A stretch of DNA of 64,000 nt from Bradyrhizobium sp. LTSP849 (lineage in GTDB: Bacteria; Pseudomonadota; Alphaproteobacteria; Rhizobiales; Xanthobacteraceae), in NCBI RefSeq assembly GCF_000938255.1, contig NZ_JYMR01000050.1:1-64000 (forward strand), given 5' to 3'. Positions 60,992 to 64,000 of the stretch are shown here, piece after piece; positions within the stretch are counted from its first letter, which is position 1, and each line of letters opens with the position of its first letter. The position numbers and the translations under genes were made by a program. The notes under the pieces were generated by a model. It saw nothing but the letters and a program-made list of their open reading frames with translations, did not search any database and was not told the DNA's origin.

Positions 60992-61122
60992 CCGTGCGTC
61001 GTTTCAGTGTCCGCCTTCAGTGGTGTAGCGCGTCGTCAGCGAGTGAGAGGAGTGTCGGGTTGCCTGTGACGGGTAGGAGGTCGAGAGAGAGTCTTTCGGC
61101 GGCCCGTCGTGGAGAATCCGAC

Positions 61123-63252
61123 ATGGCCAGCGTTCAGAAAATTAAACTAAGTCCTTCCCGCGACATTCCCTTCAACAAACTGGTCTTGAGCCAGTCCAAT
61201 GTCCGCGGGGTGAAGGCCGGCGTCTCGATCGAGCAACTGGCGGAGAGCATCGCTCAGCGCACGTTGTTACAAAGCCTGAGCGTTCGTGGGGTCGTCGATG
61301 CCGACGGCCAGGAGACCGGCATGTTCGAGGTGCCCGCCGGTGGACGCCGCTACCGTGCGCTCGAACTTCTGGTGAGGCAGAAGCGTATGGCGAAGACGCA
61401 ACCTGTCCCCTGCGTTATCAGGGATGGCGGCATCGCCGAGGACGATTCCCTTGCCGAGAACGACGAGCGGGTCGGCCTGCATCCGCTCGATCAGTTCCGC
61501 GCGTTCAAGCTGCTGCTTGACGGTGGCATGAGTGAAGAGGATATCGCCGCGCGGCACTTCGTCTCGTCGGCGATCGTCAAGCAGCGCCTGCGTCTGGCGT
61601 CAGTGTCGCCGCAACTGCACGACGTCTATGCCGACGATGGCATGACGCTCGAACAGTTGATGGCCTTCTCGGTCACGGCCGACCAGGCGCGTCAGAAGCA
61701 GGCCTGGGACAATGTCAGCAGATCCGGCAACGACGAGCCATATCAGATCCGGCGGATGCTGACGGAGAACGCCGTGCGCGCCTCCGACCGTCGTGCCCAG
61801 TTCGTCGGGCTGGATGTCTATGAGCAGGCCGGCGGTACCGTCCTACGGGATTTGTTCGCACACGACGATGGCGGCTGGTTGCAGGATGTGCCCATGCTCG
61901 ATCGTCTCGTTACCCAGAAGCTGAAGGCGGAGGCCGAGACGATCGCGACCGAAGGTTGGAAGTGGATTGCGGTGGCGCTCGATTTCCCATACGGCCACAC
62001 CAACGGCTTGCGCGAGATTGAGGGCGAACCGGCTGATTTGACGGAGGAGGAGCGGGCGACACTTGACGCCCTCAACACCGAGCACGTCAAGATCGAGGAG
62101 GAATACCAGGACGCCGACGAATTGCCGGACGAGATTGATCAGCGCCTCGGAGAGATCGAAGCGGCGCGGTCCGTCCTGGAAGCTCGTTCGCTTATCTACG
62201 ATCCGGCCGATATCGCCCGCGCCGGCGTCTTCGTCAGCATCCATGCCGAGGGTTTGCTGGCGATCGACCGTGGCTACGTGCGGCCGGAGGATGAGGCTCC
62301 CAACATCGTCGAGCCCGAGAGCGTAGTGCAAGGCGATGGAGAGACCAACGGCGACGAACCAGCGACCAATGGTGTGATCCAACGCGCGGTCATTACTGTC
62401 GGCGGCGCGCGCGCGCCAACCGAGCCCGTCGAGGAGGAGGACGACGACACGGTCAAGCCCTTGCCGGATCGGCTCATCATCGAGCTGACCGCGCATCGCA
62501 CACTGGCCTTGCGCAACGCGCTGGCGAACGATCCGGCCGTCGCCTTCCAGGCGGTGCTGCACAATTTCGTATTGGCGACCTTCTACCGCTTCTCGTCGTC
62601 GAGCGACTGCCTGGAAATCGCCATCCGGACCCCGACATTCCCTGCTCAAGCGCCCGGCTTAAAGGAGAGTGCATCAGCGGAAGCTATCGACAGGCGCAAT
62701 GACGGATGGAAAGCCCGCCTACCCAAGGACGAATCCGATCTGTGGGACGTGCTCACAACGTTTGACGGGAAAGAGCAGGCCGCGTTGTTTGCACATTGTG
62801 CGTCATCCGCGGTCAATGCGCTCTACGAGCCCGCAAACCGCTACAATGAGGGCCGCGTCTCTACCCACGGCATACGCCGAAGGCTCGATCACGCCAATGT
62901 TCTTGCCCGCGCCGTCGGTCTCGATATGGCAGCAGTGGGCTGGAAGCCGACCGTCGACAACTATCTCGGCCGGGTCACCAAACCTCGCATTCTCGAGGCC
63001 GTACGCGAGGTAAAGGGCGAGCGATCGGTGCAGCTCATCGACCACCTCAAGAAGGGCGACATGGCGCGGGAGGCCGAGAGACTGCTTGAAGGGACCGGAT
63101 GGTTGCCTGAACCACTTCGTCTCGATGAGGTGGGCACGATAGGAGAGCCGGCTGCAGATCCCGAAACGTTACCGGAGTTCCTCGCGGCCGGCGAGGACGA
63201 AGCTGACACCGAGGCCGACGACGACCGGCCGCACATCATTGCGGCAGAATAG
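61123..63252 (+). CDS. ParB/Srx-fold nuclease-domain protein (plasmid/island type)
   Basis: The 709-residue protein begins with a ParB-like domain: IPFNKLVLSQSNVR, SIEQLAESIAQRTLLQSLSV, the GGRRYRALELL nucleotide-binding loop and a helix-turn-helix (DIAARHFVSSAIVKQRLRL). The rest is a long C-terminal region with acidic linkers (EEEDDDTVKPLP) and a helical end. It is twice the length of chromosomal ParB and has no ParA next to it, which is the form found in conjugative plasmids and integrative elements. It may help partition or regulate the element. The ATG at 61123 follows GGAGA; the longer frame from 60994 is unlikely. A strong terminator follows. Confidence 0.88.
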   Translation: MASVQKIKLSPSRDIPFNKLVLSQSNVRGVKAGVSIEQLAESIAQRTLLQSLSVRGVVDADGQETGMFEVPAGGRRYRALELLVRQKRMAKTQPVPCVIRDGGIAEDDSLAENDERVGLHPLDQFRAFKLLLDGGMSEEDIAARHFVSSAIVKQRLRLASVSPQLHDVYADDGMTLEQLMAFSVTADQARQKQAWDNVSRSGNDEPYQIRRMLTENAVRASDRRAQFVGLDVYEQAGGTVLRDLFAHDDGGWLQDVPMLDRLVTQKLKAEAETIATEGWKWIAVALDFPYGHTNGLREIEGEPADLTEEERATLDALNTEHVKIEEEYQDADELPDEIDQRLGEIEAARSVLEARSLIYDPADIARAGVFVSIHAEGLLAIDRGYVRPEDEAPNIVEPESVVQGDGETNGDEPATNGVIQRAVITVGGARAPTEPVEEEDDDTVKPLPDRLIIELTAHRTLALRNALANDPAVAFQAVLHNFVLATFYRFSSSSDCLEIAIRTPTFPAQAPGLKESASAEAIDRRNDGWKARLPKDESDLWDVLTTFDGKEQAALFAHCASSAVNALYEPANRYNEGRVSTHGIRRRLDHANVLARAVGLDMAAVGWKPTVDNYLGRVTKPRILEAVREVKGERSVQLIDHLKKGDMAREAERLLEGTGWLPEPLRLDEVGTIGEPAADPETLPEFLAAGEDEADTEADDDRPHIIAAE

Positions 63253-63307
63253 TCTTCCAGGTGTGGGGGCTCCCAACCCACATCTTCTTATCCTTGGTCC
63301 GTCCCAA

Positions 63308-63337
63308 GCCCGGCATTCAGTGCCGGGCCTTTTCTTT
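63308..63337 (+). terminator. Rho-independent terminator after the ParB-like gene
   Basis: GCCCGGCA and TGCCGGGC pair perfectly over 8 bp around a TTCAG loop, followed by CTTTTCTTT. It lies 55 bp after the ParB-like stop. Confidence 0.85.
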
Positions 63338-63394
63338 CGAGGAGCTCCAAGGTCATCCCTGATCCGGCTCGCACCAATCTATTGCCATCGCCTC

Positions 63395-63733
63395 TCAGCG
63401 CTGTTGCGCAAATGAACTGGGTTCGGAATTCTCTGCGGTGTCATCGTCGTCCAATTCGATGAGATAGACCATCAACATTCCATCAGACGGTTGAGCATCT
63501 TTGCAAGCATCTCCGAATGTTGCGATCTCGTCCTCATAACTCACGCGTTCTTTCAGCAGGGCGTTGCCGTCCCACAACGGCGCGCCATTGGAATGTGCTG
63601 ACATGAAATCTTCACGTAGCCACGGCGCGTTGCAAATCTCGCTTGCTTCACGGAGGCCTTTTGCTTCGAACGTCACCGTTGGCTTGCCGCCGATCTCGAT
63701 CGTAAAGATCGAAGGAAAAAGCGTGGGCGTCAT
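63395..63733 (-). CDS. Small hypothetical protein of mobile DNA
   Basis: The 112-residue protein starts MTPTLFPSIFTIEIGGKPTV and has a central FEAKGLREASEICNAPWLRED helix and an acidic end (YLIELDDDDTAENSE). Its start overlaps the upstream gene's stop (ATGA), so the two are coupled. I have seen similar pairs in rhizobial islands as hypothetical proteins, but cannot name a family. It may be an accessory factor of the mobile element. Confidence 0.7.
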   Translation of the reverse strand: MTPTLFPSIFTIEIGGKPTVTFEAKGLREASEICNAPWLREDFMSAHSNGAPLWDGNALLKERVSYEDEIATFGDACKDAQPSDGMLMVYLIELDDDDTAENSEPSSFAQQR

Positions 63734-63924
63734 GTTCCCTTTGCCTCTTCGGCGGCTTCCCGGGCCAATCGCAATGCTTTCAAGCGTTCGCGATTTTCGT
63801 GAAAGGCCTTTTGAGCCTTTTCGTGCTCGCTTACGGCTTTCTCGGTCTTGACCTGCCCGAATACTTTCAGCGCCTCTCGTTCGGCTGGCGTCGTGGCTGG
63901 TCGATTGAGCCTTTGGTCGTTCAT
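63730..63924 (-). CDS. Small charged helical protein
   Basis: The 64-residue protein (MNDQRLNRPATTPAEREALK, then a single Lys/Glu-rich helix, EKAQKAFHENRERLKALRLA) is likely all-helical. It overlaps the following gene by 4 bp. Its role is unknown; its position beside a ParB-like gene suggests plasmid or island biology. The 76 bp to the window end show nothing further. Confidence 0.7.
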   Translation of the reverse strand: MNDQRLNRPATTPAEREALKVFGQVKTEKAVSEHEKAQKAFHENRERLKALRLAREAAEEAKGT

Positions 63925-64000
63925 CTCGTCACTTCGTTGCGATTCTCGATGTGGAGAAAGATAGCGCGCCGATTCATGAGACGAAAGGGGGCTATTTCCT

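Noticed and set aside
1..64000. CRISPR array
   Set aside because: I saw no regularly spaced short repeats and no cas-like gene in the window.

Overview
The window is high-GC alphaproteobacterial DNA, most probably Bradyrhizobium or a close relative. The pointers are a short secreted DUF3551 protein, a GreA/GreB paralogue with a TTG start, a Ku/DinB/SRAP repair cluster, and a tRNA-His 3' piece with A73, the discriminator base alphaproteobacteria use. The assignment rests on protein character only; no database was searched.

1-14 kb is mostly chromosomal. It starts with a cut-off IS5-family transposase. Then come a DUF2927 exported protein, a YkuD L,D-transpeptidase, a ThDP-dependent acetolactate-synthase-like enzyme, a PD-(D/E)XK-like protein, an O-methyltransferase, a peroxidase of the animal haem peroxidase superfamily, small exported proteins and the GreA-like factor. 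A LysR regulator divergent from an exported M20 peptidase (10.1-12.8 kb) looks inserted: it lies between a permease C-terminal remnant and a second, decayed greA 3' end.

14-18 kb is a layered island boundary. Two near-identical 43-44 bp repeats flank a VapBC pair. One repeat is part of a tRNA-Val(CAC) 3' half next to a tyrosine integrase and an excisionase-like HTH protein. A tRNA-His(GTG) 3' fragment then truncates a PP2C phosphatase gene.

18-48.5 kb is a dense block of probable conflict/defence genes. It holds GIY-YIG (T5orf172) plus DUF3800; a membrane alpha/beta hydrolase; a Rad50/SMC-like ATPase with a small partner; a minus-strand operon of two HEPN-like proteins, a small membrane protein, a DCL-family protein and an Mrr-STAND NTPase; a tightly overlapping minus-strand operon of metallo-beta-lactamase (MBL) hydrolase, fused E2-E1-JAB protein, patatin phospholipase, second MBL protein, DUF2235 hydrolase and a PLD-like stub; a divergent XRE regulator, ImmA/IrrE protease and exonuclease-I-like operon; and a 1488-residue PD-(D/E)XK-STAND protein. 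The E2-E1-JAB operon is the best candidate for a poorly described system: it pairs ubiquitin-like conjugation enzymes with two lipid hydrolases, and I see no CD-NTase and no obvious ubiquitin-like gene.

48.5-53.7 kb is DNA repair: DinB overlapping an SRAP (YedK/HMCES) protein, two conserved small proteins, Ku and a coiled-coil protein. 53.7-61 kb is a second accessory patch, bounded by 112-bp imperfect direct repeats. It holds an IS21 istA remnant, two exported proteins, a histidine-kinase-like protein overlapping a receiver-APH-kinase fusion, and a decayed AraC-type gene. The window ends with a large ParB-like protein, a strong terminator and two small overlapping genes, consistent with continuing mobile DNA.
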